A DNA stretch of 64,000 nucleotides. Source: Atherinomorus stipes. Lineage: Eukaryota > Chordata > Actinopteri > Atheriniformes > Atherinidae. The stretch lies in the NCBI GenBank assembly GCA_023101725.1, contig JALJCO010009114.1, forward strand, positions 248,001-312,000. The letters run 5' to 3'. The position numbers and the translations under genes were made by a program. The notes beneath the pieces are model-generated. The model saw only the letters and a program-made list of their open reading frames with translations, was not told the origin of the DNA and did no database searches. Shown here one piece after another: positions 36,331 to 46,872 of this stretch (position 1 is the first letter of the stretch; every line of letters begins with the position of its first letter).

Positions 36331-37699
36331 GATAACCTGAAATGGGGTAGTCAATTATAAATTTGACACTAATAATTTTTTTAATGTATAAAAATCCATT
36401 TTGTTGCTAACTTCTAGCAGCTGTGTTTTAAGACTGATTGTTGAATCATTGAATAAAATAAATTCATGTGATCAAACTGGCATTTAAAGCATTAAAATAA
36501 TTGGAATGATTACGTATTTGGCAGTTTTGATTACAACAGGAGTTAAAAAAAAAAAAAAAAAACCTTTTTATCGCAGTTTCTGGGTCGTGACTTGTTTGTC
36601 CCTTTAATGACCTAAAGACTGTCAATTAATCAACCCCAAAATTCATAAACACAACTGCTGGAAGATTGAATAACAATTTTTATGACGATGTTTATTCAAA
36701 TCAAGGCATCCAATTTAATAAGGATCCTTTGAAGAAGCTCATTATTTTAAATTCTATCATTTAAATTTCACATTTCTCTACAGGAAATTGTCTCTTTTTG
36801 TGTTATATTTTTCATCCTGCTAGGAACTACAGTACATTTCGGCAGCCGTACTAAATCCTGGATGGACAGCGCGGCTTCCCAAGGTTAAGAACATTGATAA
36901 ACTGCTTTTACTCCAGTTCCTAAAAGTGGGACCAAAAGTTCACCATTCAGGGAGTTTCAGGCCAGTAAGGATTAATTTCCTTCTCTTGGATGTGCCATAA
37001 ATACAGACCTCGAGCTTCCATTCTTCTGTATGAAGGCAAGTTGTGTCATTATCCTAAAACCAGATTACTGTATCTGCAGGATTAACTAGACTTCTATGAA
37101 GCTCAGTTGTTTAAGGGCATTCTGAGTAAACCCAGAATGTGAAAAAGACAGCACTCTTCACAAATTCATTTTAGGCCATTAAAAAAGCCCTCGCACATAT
37201 AAAATGAAACAAAAGTGGCAGCTAGAAAGGAGTGTGTATAACCTTGCAGAGTTGCAATCATCACCTGACAGAAGTAGCCAATGGCACTTTGTCAAGTGAG
37301 CAGGAAAAATGACTGCATGCTCTAAACAGGGATTTAGGGATTAACACTCTTTTATGTGGGGAGATAAAAGACAGGCTGGATTAGAAGGGAAATGATTAAT
37401 GTTGAGTTGTGCATGGACAAAGACCAATAAATATTCAATTATAATCCTCCAGCCTATAATCAAGATAACAAATGCCAAAACGGAACTTGGAGTTGGCGGC
37501 AGAAGGGGAGGGAAATGACAGATATAAATCAAGAGGGAACATACGACAACCTCAGCTTTTTATGTTTGTCTTTATTCATGTGTGATTCATAGAGCACTAT
37601 TTAATTGAAGTGTTAGAAATTTAGAGTAAGAGTAGTTACAAAACAACAACAAAAAAAGATAATATGGAGTGTGTGTCCATAGAGAGAGAGAGAATATAT
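36331..37699. other. No gene; poly-A tract and a repeat-free block
   Basis: A poly-A run lies at 36546-36562. 37190-37550 is repeat-free, of balanced complexity and has several TAAT/ATTA and GATTAAT words. It could be conserved noncoding DNA, but this cannot be judged without alignment. A (GA)n stretch is at 37681-37692. Confidence 0.4.
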
Positions 37700-37905
37700 C
37701 AGTAGAAGGATGCTGAGGTAGGAACTATGAGGCAGGAGGAAGACCAAAGAGGAGATTTATGGATGTTGTGAGGGTGGATATGAACTTGGTTGGTGTAAGA
37801 GAAGAGGATGCAAAGGAAGGGGTTAGATGGAGGCAGGTGCATCACTGTGAATAAGGGAACAGCTGAAAAGGAAAAGAAAGTCATACACATGAGTTGAGAC
37901 AAAAG
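37700..37905 (+). pseudogene. LINE reverse-transcriptase ORF, C-terminal fragment
   Basis: Plus-strand translation from 37729 reads GRPKRRFMDVVRVDMNLVGV followed by REEDAKEGVRWRQVHHCE and a stop. This is the typical C-terminal segment of fish non-LTR retrotransposon proteins (GRPKRR...MDVV.EDM...GV.EEDA.DRVRWR). Upstream, RMLR and EL fragments of the same tail appear with a frameshift and a stop. No reverse-transcriptase core motif is present, and the rest of the element is missing, as in a 5'-truncated and decayed insertion. Confidence 0.75.
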
Positions 37906-38084
37906 TACTGAACAGAAATATTAGTTGTAAGGAAAGAAACACTCCCACTATAGTTTTAAATGGTTGCTAAAAACTTGGTTCAGATTATTCTCATTTTGGA
38001 TCACAAGGTTTATTGGCTGGAAATAACATAAAATGATAAATGATGAGAAATTGTGATTATTAGGATAACTGGAAAAGGACTCAG

Positions 38085-38235
38085 CCCCTATATCTGTCAG
38101 TTAGCACAATACCTCAAAAAGTCATGAACAGACTTGGATTAAATTTTCAGGGAATATTGAAAATGGCAGGCACAAGGACTAATTAAATTTTGTTGTTGAT
38201 CCGGATCGTTTGGATCCAGGAAATTTTGTTGCAAG
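38085..38235 (-). repeat. Dispersed repeat, minus copy of the 40490 family
   Basis: Read on the minus strand it carries AAATTTCCTGGATCCAAACG, GATCCGGATCAACAACA, TCCTTGTGCCTGCCATTTT, CCCTGAAAATTTAATCCAAG and TTGTGCTAACTGACAGA, in the same order as the plus copy at 40490-40712. This is a known type of fish retroposon 3' fragment. Class uncertain. Confidence 0.7.
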
Positions 38236-39213
38236 CCCATATAGGGGGAACTGAGCTGCTTGGCAGAGGACTGTACTGGTGATGCGCAGCTTGGGTTCAA
38301 ATAATCTTGCCCACCCTGCACAACCAAATTCATTTTCACAGCCCACCCCAATTTAATACACATTAAATTAGCAATTGAAGGCTAACTTTATTTTGGCTTG
38401 AAAATTGTGCTTCAGAACAAGTCAAACCTCTGCCCCCACCCCCGGCAAACGTCACTCACGCACAACTGCCCTTGACGGCCAGAAAGCTTTGGAATCCCAT
38501 TGAAATAGAATATTGACTGGTCTTTATGGAGTTAATTACAACAATGTTGGACACTTATTGCATTTTTGACTGCTTTAAATTGACGAGGGGAGAACTTTCC
38601 TAGCCGGGAAATAAGTTTTTACTGGTTTCCTGTGAAGAAACACCTGCGATCAGCCAGGATTTGTGCAGTTATCCATGTAAAACTGGACACCGTCATCGCA
38701 CCTCCCCCTCTGCAGCCTCCTGTTGGCGTCGGATGACCGCAAACACATGGATTATATTCTTTCTGTGGAAATAAAGGGGGAAGATGAGAGACAATGGCTC
38801 CAGTAGGAGACATCGAGTTGATCACCGGGACATTGTGAAGCACCGCTGTTGTTCTGTCAGTTTAACGTTGCCAGATCAGCATACGCAGCTCGTGTTTAAC
38901 TGCAAGCTAGCGGAACCGTCCAGGTCGCTACAGTTCCTAAGTATTAGAAAAGAAAAAAAAGCGTTTACTGTAAGACCAGTCTCTCCCAGAGGAAAATTTT
39001 ACTGCTCACAGCCTTCTCTTTTGCATCTCAGGAGACAAAAGGAGATGTCATCTCAGCCTCATTCAGGTTTCAAATAGTTCTTATGAATGTCTCCTAAAAT
39101 TCACTAGGAGAAATAGTTGAGACTGCAATAACAAGTCTTATTTGAGACTTAATGGAGACATCCTGAGAATTATTTGAGAAATGTATTCAGGATTTTCATC
39201 CTGTCTTCAGTGT
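38236..39213. other. No gene recognised
   Basis: Mixed DNA. The last part (39085-39213) has repeated GAGA/GAGAC words and abuts the inverted repeat of the Penelope-like fragment. Confidence 0.45.
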
Positions 39214-39712
39214 GATAATCTTCTTGCCTTTTTTTCTTTAAAAAGACAAATTATTTTAGCTGTTCTTACTGTTCTGTTCTTCAGTCTTCATCAGAAGTTG
39301 GCGGACTTCCTGGTGTGACGTGTCTTATATAGACAGCTGACTGGGAATTCCAACTCATTCAAAAGATGGATCAAGGAGGCAATCGAGATACGATGGCGAG
39401 GGACTAACACCATGAACATGTACGAGGGTCATACTTGCTCCCACACACCAGGGACTCCATCCTCAGTCACCAGCGGGGGGCCAGAGGAGGACAGACGAGA
39501 CCGGGCACGAGCACTTCATTGTAGGTTGCCGTGCAGCTGTTCTCATGACACATCATGTCGGAATTTCTGGTCAGCTGTTTATAAAACCCGTCACACCAGG
39601 AAGTCCGACAATTTCTGATAAAGGCTGAAGTGACAGCTGAAACTGTCAAAGTAAGAACAGCTAAAACAAGTTGTCTTAAAAAAAAAAAAGAAAAAAGTCA
39701 AGAAGATTATTT
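39214..39712 (+). mobile_element. Penelope-like element fragment in an inverted repeat
   Basis: Two arms of about 130-150 bases (39214-39350 and 39560-39712) face each other: ATAATCTTCTTG, TTTTAGCTGTTCTTAC, TTCATCAGAAGTTG, GGACTTCCTGGTGTGACG and ACAGCTGAC on the left are matched inverted on the right. The 210-base spacer holds plus-strand protein remnants, KRWIKEAIEIRW-like, then NTMN and SYLLPHTRDSILSHQRGP. These resemble the C-terminal tail of Penelope-like retroelements (EAI.IR...NTMNRDEG...LSHTWDSIL). Inverted terminal arms around a partial ORF occur in this class. Only the C-terminus remains. Confidence 0.55.
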
Positions 39713-40489
39713 GAGAAACGATTGAGATCTTCTTTGGAACTGGAAGTGAGACTAGGTTGAGATTTTGTGCAACTTTTCTACCTGGAGATGAGGTTGAGAA
39801 ACAGGAGAAATAAGCTGTCTTGTTTAGCTCTCACGTGGATCTCACATTTGTCTAGGAGACGTGAACGAGACCTTTCTGAGATCCCAAAATTATTTTCCTC
39901 TGGGTGGTCTTCAGGTACTTTTCTAGTTTTAAATGGAGAACGCAGAACTCCAGCATATGGCCTCGCCTCATCTGGCCTTATGGTGCTTCCAGTTGTCTCA
40001 GGATTCCGGGCAGACATGAGTTGGTGACGTCATTACCAGCTATTTTGCGTTCTAGTTGCACCAACTTGGGAAAAAATAGACATCTCCATAACAACTTATT
40101 AGTGAGTTAGAACAGCTAAAAGTAACAAATTTCTAGCTAGAAAAATAACACAGATGTTATAACAATGTTACCATGACAACAACAGCCAATTTCAGTGTCT
40201 GTGTGTTCAATAAAAAAAAAAAAAACATATTCACGCTATATTTTAAAGAAAACAAAAAGACCGCTGTGAGACCGTAAAATTCAAGAACAACTAGGTTCTG
40301 TTTACACTTGAAACTTATGAACAGAAAATATCTTGTATAGAAGTTTAATAAACAACAACGGTTCTGGACGCAGCCATCATTAAATCTACAATTTCAGGGT
40401 CATCTGATAAATTGCGAGCTTGTATGTTGGAAAATCAAGCTTTGACATCACTTCCTCTGAAAATTACCTTGGGAAAACGAGTTCCGAGA
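39713..40489. other. No gene recognised
   Basis: Continues the GAGA-rich sequence found left of the Penelope-like fragment, then AT-rich DNA with a poly-A run at 40210-40224. No exon. Confidence 0.45.
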
Positions 40490-40712
40490 CAACAGGAACA
40501 TACCATTATCTCGCGATGCCAAAGAATCTTTTAAAAAATTCCTGCATCCAGATGGCGATCCAGATCATCACCAAACATCACTTCATCTTTGTGCCATTAT
40601 AAACATCCCCTGAGAATTTCATTCAAATCCATTGATAACTTTCTTTATTTTGCTAACTAACAGATGAACAAACAAGAAATCACATTCCCTCCTTGGCAGA
40701 GGTAATAAAGAC
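40490..40712 (+). repeat. Dispersed retroposon-tail repeat, plus copy
   Basis: Ordered words AAAAAATTCCTGCATCCAGA, CTTTGTGCCATTATAAAC, CCCTGAGAATTTCATTCAAA, TCCATTGATAACTTTCTTTA, GCTAACTAACAGATGAACAA and CTCCTTGGCAGAGGTAATAA match a common fish repeat and the minus copy at 38085-38235. Confidence 0.7.
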
Positions 40713-43567
40713 ATATTTAGAAGTTTTCTGTCATTTTCAAGTCCGAAATTATTCCTCCTCTTTCTGAGTAATTAGCAGCAAAGCCTGTTAGTTGCAATCA
40801 ATGTCATCAGTTATTTCCCTTTGATACATGCCATTTACAGTCAGAAGAAACCCGGTGAATGAAAGTTTTAACTCTGAGGAGGATTTTCTTCCGAGCTGGT
40901 TAGTTACTGTTAAAAGATTTAGGGAAGAATCTCAGCATAGGAGCAGTGGGGAGAACAGCGAAAGCTGAAAAGAAAAACAGAGCAGAGGGGCATTAAATGG
41001 GAATGATTTTACACTCTTATAATGTGTAGTTATTTGAAGCTTAGTCATGTCACATGTAGTCTGACTAATGACAGCAGAGAGATCTCCTGCATACCAAAGA
41101 CACCAAGTTGGTATGTTGGTAAATGAAGCTGTAAACTCCTGTGATATAGTCATTAGAGGGACATTGGTGACATTGTTCCATGGAGCAAATTGAAACCAGC
41201 TCTAATGAATAAACGACCCGGTCAGTTCAGAAATGACAGCAGGGATGATTCAAGAAGTTAATAATGAAGGTGCAGGGACAAAAGCAGGATATCATTTCAT
41301 TCTCAAACAGTGCCCTACACTTTCCAGGGGTGAAGTGCTTTATTCCGATCAAGGAACTGTGGCAGTGATGAAGAGATATTTTGCTCTTACCATCAGAGAT
41401 GGAAAGAGCTATTTGGCCAAGACAAATTAAGACAGGCTCGTCCTCAGAATACCAAAGAAAAGGGTAAAATGAGGATAGATAACCAATTAGTGAGATGGAG
41501 AGAGAGGAGGAGCGAAAGTCTCCAAAGACAGTTTACGGGCCACCCGGGGTTCCTCCTGCCTCCAATTTATAAGTAATGTGGAAGAGATGGTCCAAGACAT
41601 GCTCATAGATGTTGCTGCTACGGACCCCTGTCGGCACAAAACAATCCCTTGCTGAGGAAGATTAGGAGTCACTGGAGAATTGAATATCAGCCCGGCTTTC
41701 CGTTTGCTTTTTGTTAATTCTCCTGCCTTCCTCCCAGACTTTGTGATTCACAAGCTGGCTTAAGTGACTAAATAATAATGTCTGGGGGAACAAAATAAAA
41801 AAAAAAAAAGAAGACGCGTTTTAGTTGCTGTCAAATTGGAAAAACATCTGCAGCATTAAACTAGAATGTTCCTGGAGCTCCTGTAATGAGGGTGAGTCAT
41901 GCTGAAACATATTACTTTATTATGTGCACCTAAATCAATCTTAAGGAAAATGAAGGTAGAACTGCATGCGTGTGTGTTCTTGGTTGTGTGTTTGCTCACT
42001 TGTGAAAGCTTGCACGTGTACTGTGAAATTAACAGCTGTGGGCTACGATCATCCTCTGTAAAACGGAAAGAAAAAGAAAATCAAGCACACGAAAGAGGAA
42101 AAGAAGCAGAGGGGGGGGGGGCCTTCAGTGGTGCTTTGACTTCTCTGCCTCAAAGCCAGTGACCCCAATCCCAGTCGTCCAAAGATGGGAAAACACATCA
42201 GTCATACTGACTCTCAATTGTAACTCCTCATTATCCCTAATTCACTTGAAATCTTCTCCCGTGTGGACACCACCAGTTCTATTTCTGGTCGTTCTGATAT
42301 TGCCAGTCAGCTGCAGTGATATTAAAACACCTTAAACTGCTCTTTAGTGACCTTTTATGATGTCAGAGAGTTTGACATTTTGTTGCGACATACCAGAATT
42401 TGCTGTCAAATGGCAGCATTGACATGACAAATACAAATGACATGTGACGACACTGATGCGCTGATGTACTGTGGCATGTATGGATATGATCTCCGTTTAG
42501 AAAGGACAGAGTCACCCTTAAGGGGAATATTTGGGGCGGAAATGAGAGGGAAAAAGCAGAGGAAGGTAGGGGGGAAAAAATCATGGCTCTCATTGATATT
42601 GGTAGCACTGGGCGTGAGAGTGATGGTATTCAAGAATCGCTCAGGCGTCAGGCCATTCACCTCTAATGTCAGAGGTGATTACACACTAATTGAAGTAATC
42701 TAGTGCTGCTGCTAATCATGGTTAAAGAGTTCACCCTTTTATCACTGCGGATTGGATGTCATGTGGACGTGATGACCCTGGCACCTTTAAATCAAGCTGC
42801 ATGAGCTTTAAAAAAATTGGAGATGGTATGATACAATCTGCTATTCTCAAGGGCGTTTGGTTCTCAGTCATTTTTTAGCCTTTTACACAAAGTGAAGCAA
42901 TTTAGGGGGTACTGCCGTGTAAATGTGACGGTACGAAAATGGACTTGGTGGATAAATGAACGGACGTAAAAATAATCTCATGGAAGTTCAAAAGGCCGAG
43001 CCGGCTAGCAGGGCAGTTATGCACATCATAGCATAGACGCAAGCTTCCCTTTTCATTTATCAGTAGTTTAAATTTAGTTTTGTTTTAAAGCTATTTGGGA
43101 TGATCTGTGAAGAAGCTGAAAAGATCAGTATTGCACTCTGTTACTGAAACACATTTCTATCCTCACTGTTAGTACTCTGGAGCAAATTCACCAAGGAGGG
43201 TAAAGTAAAAGTAGAAAGAACGTTTAAGTCTTTATTTTAGTGTTCCAAAAAGCAAGCATTTCCATTTCTATTTGTTTCCTGCTTGTGAGAAATTTGTGTT
43301 TTTTTTCTATGTTGCAAGATCTTGTAGGACTTATTGCATTTTCTGTGTGAAACCCTCTGTCTTAGCTTCTGTCCCTTAAATCTCTACTAGAACGTTGACG
43401 CCTCTGAGTCGTATTACTTACGTTGTCAACAATTTCCCAGGAACCGTAGTGTGTAACTCTGTGGGGTCAATTCAGATGGATACCTTACCCTTTAGGTGAT
43501 CTATGGAAGTTTTCCAGGCATTTATATCCCTTCCAGGAGTTTTAAAAATCCAGCTGCAAAATGTATA
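40713..43567. other. No gene; repeat-free blocks
   Basis: No exon or transposon end seen. 41240-41760 and 42580-42810 are repeat-free and balanced in composition; the latter has AATTGAAGTAATCTAG and TGCTAATCATGG words. These are weak candidates for conserved noncoding DNA. Simple runs: G10 at 42111-42120 and an A-run at 41797-41809. Confidence 0.4.
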
Positions 43568-43569
43568 TA

Positions 43570-44823
43570 CAGGTACTACCCAAAATATAAGAATATTGTG
43601 AAAAAGTTCATTATTTCTATAATTCAACTTGAAAGGTGCAATTAACATATTGTATAGACAAATTATATGCAAATCAATATATTTCAAGCTTTTATTTGTG
43701 TGGATGTTGCTGATTAGGACTTGCAGCCAAAGAAAACCTCAAATTCTAAAACTCAAAAAATTTGAATATTGCATGAAAGCAATTTAAAAAAGTCGGGCCT
43801 CCTAAAGTAAAATCTTGCAACTGTACTTAGTACTTGGTTTGGGCCTTGAATTGAATGACTGCCTTAACCCGGTGTGGCATGGATGTAACCAGCTTCTGGC
43901 ATATCTCAGGTGTTATGGAAGAAAAAACATGCTTCAATCACAGCCTTGAGCTGTTCTTTACCGTTTGGTCTCGTCCCGTTTAGTTTTCTCTTCACAATGC
44001 CCCACATGTTTTCAATGGGGTTCAGGTCAGGTCAGTTTGCGGGCCAATCAACCATGGTGATCCCATGGTTGTTGTACCAAGATTTTGTACTTTTGGCAGT
44101 GTGGGCAGGTGCCAAGTCCTGCTGGAAGATGAAGTCTGCATCCTCATACAGCTGGTCCACTGAAGCAAGCATGAAGTGCTCCAAAATGTCCTGGTAGACG
44201 GCTGCATTTATGCTGGACTTGATGAAGCTTACAGGTCCATTCCTTTTGAAGTCCTCCACACTTTTGCAAGGCCCTTTCCTGACCATCTTCTCCAGGTTGC
44301 TGTCAGCCCTCCGGCTTGTACACAGTTTTCTTCCACACTTCTTCCTTCCACTTAACTGTCCATTAATGTGCTTTAAGACAGCACTCTGAGAACACCCATC
44401 TTATTGTGCTATTCTATTTTTTATGTCTTTCTCACCTTGTGCAGGGAGTCAATGATGGTTTTCTGCACAACTGTCAGATCAGCAGTCTTCCCCATGATTG
44501 TGAATTCTTCTAAACCAACACAGGGACATTTTTAAAGGCTTGGGGCACTTATGGAAATGTTTTGGATTACTTACCTGATTAGAATGTGACAGTCTGAGCC
44601 TACAATACTGGAGCTTTTCACAGTATTCTAATTTTTTGAGTTTTTGAATTTGAGGTTTTCTTAAGCTGCAAGTCCTAATCAGCAACATCCAAACAAATAA
44701 AAGCTTGAAATATATTGATTTGCATATTATTTGTCTATACAATATGTAAACTGCAACTCTTAAGTAGAGTTACAGAAATACATGAACTTTTTCTGGATAT
44801 TCTAATTTTTTGGGTAGTACCTG
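43570..44823 (-). mobile_element. Tc1-like transposon with both ends, internally deleted
   Basis: Ends CAGGTACTACCCAAAA and (inverted) CAGGTACTACCCAAAAAATT, with TA directly outside (43568-43569, 44824-44825). Long inverted arms of about 200 bases follow: CATATTGTATAGACAAATTA, CAAATCAATATATTTCAAGC, GTTGCTGATTAGGACTTGCA and AAAACCTCAAATTC are all repeated inverted near the right end. At 1254 bp it is shorter than a full element, in line with the deletion in its transposase. Confidence 0.92.
43827..44495 (-). pseudogene. Tc1-like transposase pseudogene with internal deletion
   Basis: Reading down the minus strand: an ATG at 44495 opens MGKTADLTVVQKTIIDSLHK, the N-terminal DNA-binding region, which soon breaks by stop and frameshift. 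The frame is recovered at MVRKGPCKSVEDFKRNG and then jumps directly to SSINAAVYQDILEHFML. The segment with the first catalytic aspartate is therefore absent. The second aspartate is present in FIFQQDLAPAHTAK. The third motif is readable as PDLNPIENMWGIVKRKL, but a TGA replaces the serine codon between WPAN and PDL. A frameshift follows before the C-terminal QTKY and TAA at 43827. It is inactive on several counts. Confidence 0.9.
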
Positions 44824-44861
44824 TATTTTCTGAGAGGGTTTTTTATTTCATGCTATTGTTT

Positions 44862-45057
44862 TGCACCTTGCATAAATGGTTTACTTACATACTTTTTTCT
44901 ATTCTTTGGTATTTTTTTTTTGTCTCTCTGTTTATCTTCTGTCCGTATATTTATCTTGATCATGCCTTTACCCTTAGCACTTTTAATATGCTGCTTATGA
45001 AGCTGATAAACTGACTTTTATTGTTCCTGTAACAATGACAATAAAGCTTTCTATCTT
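44862..45057 (+). repeat. Retroposon tail-like sequence
   Basis: TTTTGCACCTTGCATAAATG then AT-rich sequence and TTTATTGTTCCTGTAACAAT, GACAATAAAGCTTTCTATC. This order resembles fish LINE/SINE tails ending in an AATAAAG with short TTCTAT repeats. Lies just right of the Tc1 insertion. Confidence 0.45.
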
Positions 45058-45459
45058 TTTCTATTGATGTATCTTTCAATGCCAATATTTTTCTCCTGAA
45101 AAACACTTGAGAGAACAATATGCAGAGAGGCTTGCTGTTGATCTGTGTGTTCTTATTTTCTGATAGTCTTTGTAGAGCTACACTACAGTATATCTATTGA
45201 TTCGTTCATATCATATCATTTTAGTCTCATATACTGACAACTGAGGATGTCCTGAAAAGATTGTCTTAAATGTTGACTGTGATTATACTGTATATAAAAG
45301 CTCAACCCTTCTAAAGCAAAGAAACAAAAAAACAAAGGCAGACTAAAAATAGCGAAAAAAAAAAAAAAAAAACTCTTGAAACTCCAAGACAAAGGCCCCT
45401 GCCCTAAAATAACTGCTTCAACACAAAGCTCCACATCCGAACATCTCAGATAAATTCCT

Positions 45460-45762
45460 CAGGAGTGTCAAACTCCGGTGTGTGAAGGCCGCTATCCTGC
45501 AGGTTTTTGCTATTTCCCTGCAACACACCTGCTCCAACAGCTTCATGTCAACTTCTTTACAATGACCAATTAATTTCCTTCAGTTGTATTGGAGCATGAA
45601 AACAACTAAAACCTGCAGGATAGCAGCCCTCGGCAATGGGAGGTGAGTTTGAGTTGAGTTTTTTTTATTCAAAAAGCGACAGTGAACATAAAATGTAAAT
45701 ATACAGGATTATAAAGCTAATATCCATCCTTAGTCCCTTGAGTCCCTGGAGTTTGATACCTG
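45460..45762. mobile_element. hAT MITE, interrupted near its right end
   Basis: Left end CAGGAGTGTCAAACTCCGGT and inverted right end CAGGTATCAAACTCCAGGGA. Internally CGCTATCCTGCAGGTTTT pairs with AAAACCTGCAGGATAGC, and TGCTCCAACAGC and TTGGAGCATG also correspond. Between the internal right arm and the right terminus lies unrelated sequence (about 45645-45740) that looks like an inserted LINE tail. The 8-bp flanks do not match, so the duplication has eroded or the right end is misplaced. Confidence 0.55.
45645..45735 (-). mobile_element. LINE tail-like insert inside the hAT MITE
   Basis: GAGTTTGAGTTGAG, a T-run, then TTATTCAAAAAGCGACAGTG and AACATAAAATG. This has the form of a fish LINE 3' end in minus orientation, where the tail repeat and AATAA signal face left. 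Approximate limits. Confidence 0.4.
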
Positions 45763-45779
45763 TGCTGCAGATATATTAA

Positions 45780-46178
45780 AGGCGCTATAGAAGATGTTTT
45801 GGCATTTCAGAAAGCAGAGACTGCTGGCGAGTTTTTGTAAAATGCGCATGCGCAAGACCAACCTGCAAGATTCACATCTTCCTCCTCCGGCCACAGAATA
45901 ACGAACACGAGCCACTCCGGTGTTTAGCAGACAGCAGCTACAGATTCTCCATCATGTCACAAACACAAGTAAAACAGATGTCGTCTGAATGTCGCTAACT
46001 GCTAGCAGAATAATGTTAGCTACCTGCGGTAAACGTCGCAGTATTGATCTCGCCAATCAATCACTCTCATTGATCAGTCTCACCTATTACCCCTTTCAAT
46101 TGACCGTCAATGGGGTAGTGAACCCAGATTTACAGTGTATTGAAAAAATTGTTGAAAGAAACATCTTCTATAACACCA
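45780..46178. mobile_element. TTAA-target element A
   Basis: Left AGGCGCTATAGAAGATGTTT and inverted right TGGTGTTATAGAAGATGTTT, with TTAA on both sides (45776-45779, 46179-46182). The 399 bp element contains GC-richer sequence with TGCGCATGCGCA (45843-45854) and the dispersed segment 46053-46120. No protein is readable. Confidence 0.7.
46053..46120 (+). repeat. Dispersed repeat shared with 22092-22154
   Basis: CCAATCAATCACTCTCATTG and ATCAGTCTCACCTATTACCC match the 22 kb copy on the opposite strand. Here it lies inside TTAA element A, so it is either part of that family or an insertion in it. Confidence 0.8.
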
Positions 46179-46182
46179 TTAA

Positions 46183-46806
46183 AGCTAGGGTTGGCAATGT
46201 TGGAAAAATGGTTCGAACAAGCGACATTTAAAAAAAAAAAAACCACCATCAAAAACCACGCCTTCAGAGCGCAGGGACATGTGCGCCGGCGTTTTACGAG
46301 CAGGTTAACGATAACAGCCGAATGGATAGCTTGTTAGCGTGTTAGTAAATAGCTGACAAACCACGTTTTTAAAAGCTTTAATCCTCTCACCTCCAACTCC
46401 TTCTGCAGTGTAGAAAGTCCACACTGTAAACATCAACGCCTCCGAGACTTAATCCTCATCTGTTTTATTTTGTTTTGTTTTTTTTGGCGCAGCAGCAGTT
46501 AGCTATATTTGCTTACAGTGAGTGGCGCACAGGGGGGGGGTCTTGTGGGGGATGGTGAGGGGGGCAGAGACGAGACATAAAGGCATAGATTCGTTCTTTC
46601 TACACCTTGCGAATTACCAATTCCTGCCTTTCGGCGTGAATGCCAGTGGTTGGTCAGAGTTTTTACAGACCTGCAGCTCTCACAGAGGTCTGACTTTTTT
46701 TTCTTCCTTTTTATGAATACATGATGTATTGAAACTGTCAGGATGGAAGGACCATTTCACCCAGTATAACAAAAAGTGTTTCTGAGCAGGATTACCAACT
46801 CTGGCT
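46183..46806. mobile_element. TTAA-target element B
   Basis: Left AGCTAGGGTTGGCAATGTTG and inverted right AGCCAGAGTTGGTAATCCTG, with TTAA at 46179-46182 and 46807-46810. It begins at the same TTAA that ends element A. The 624 bp interior includes a GC-rich right half (46505-46570) and a poly-A run at 46230-46241. No transposase. The left end is of a type common in fish MITEs. Confidence 0.75.
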
Positions 46807-46839
46807 TTAAGGAAGCAGCAGTTAGGATTGTGGATGCCA

Positions 46840-46872
46840 GTGTGTGTGTGTGGGTGGGTGTGTGTGTGTGTG
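46840..46872. repeat. (TG)n microsatellite
   Basis: TG run interrupted by a GGGTGGG, about 33 bases. Confidence 0.95.

Noticed and set aside
44022..44207. Second frame over the Tc1 transposase at 44 kb
   Set aside because: Shadow of the transposase in another frame. The QQD and NPIE motifs are in the other reading frame.
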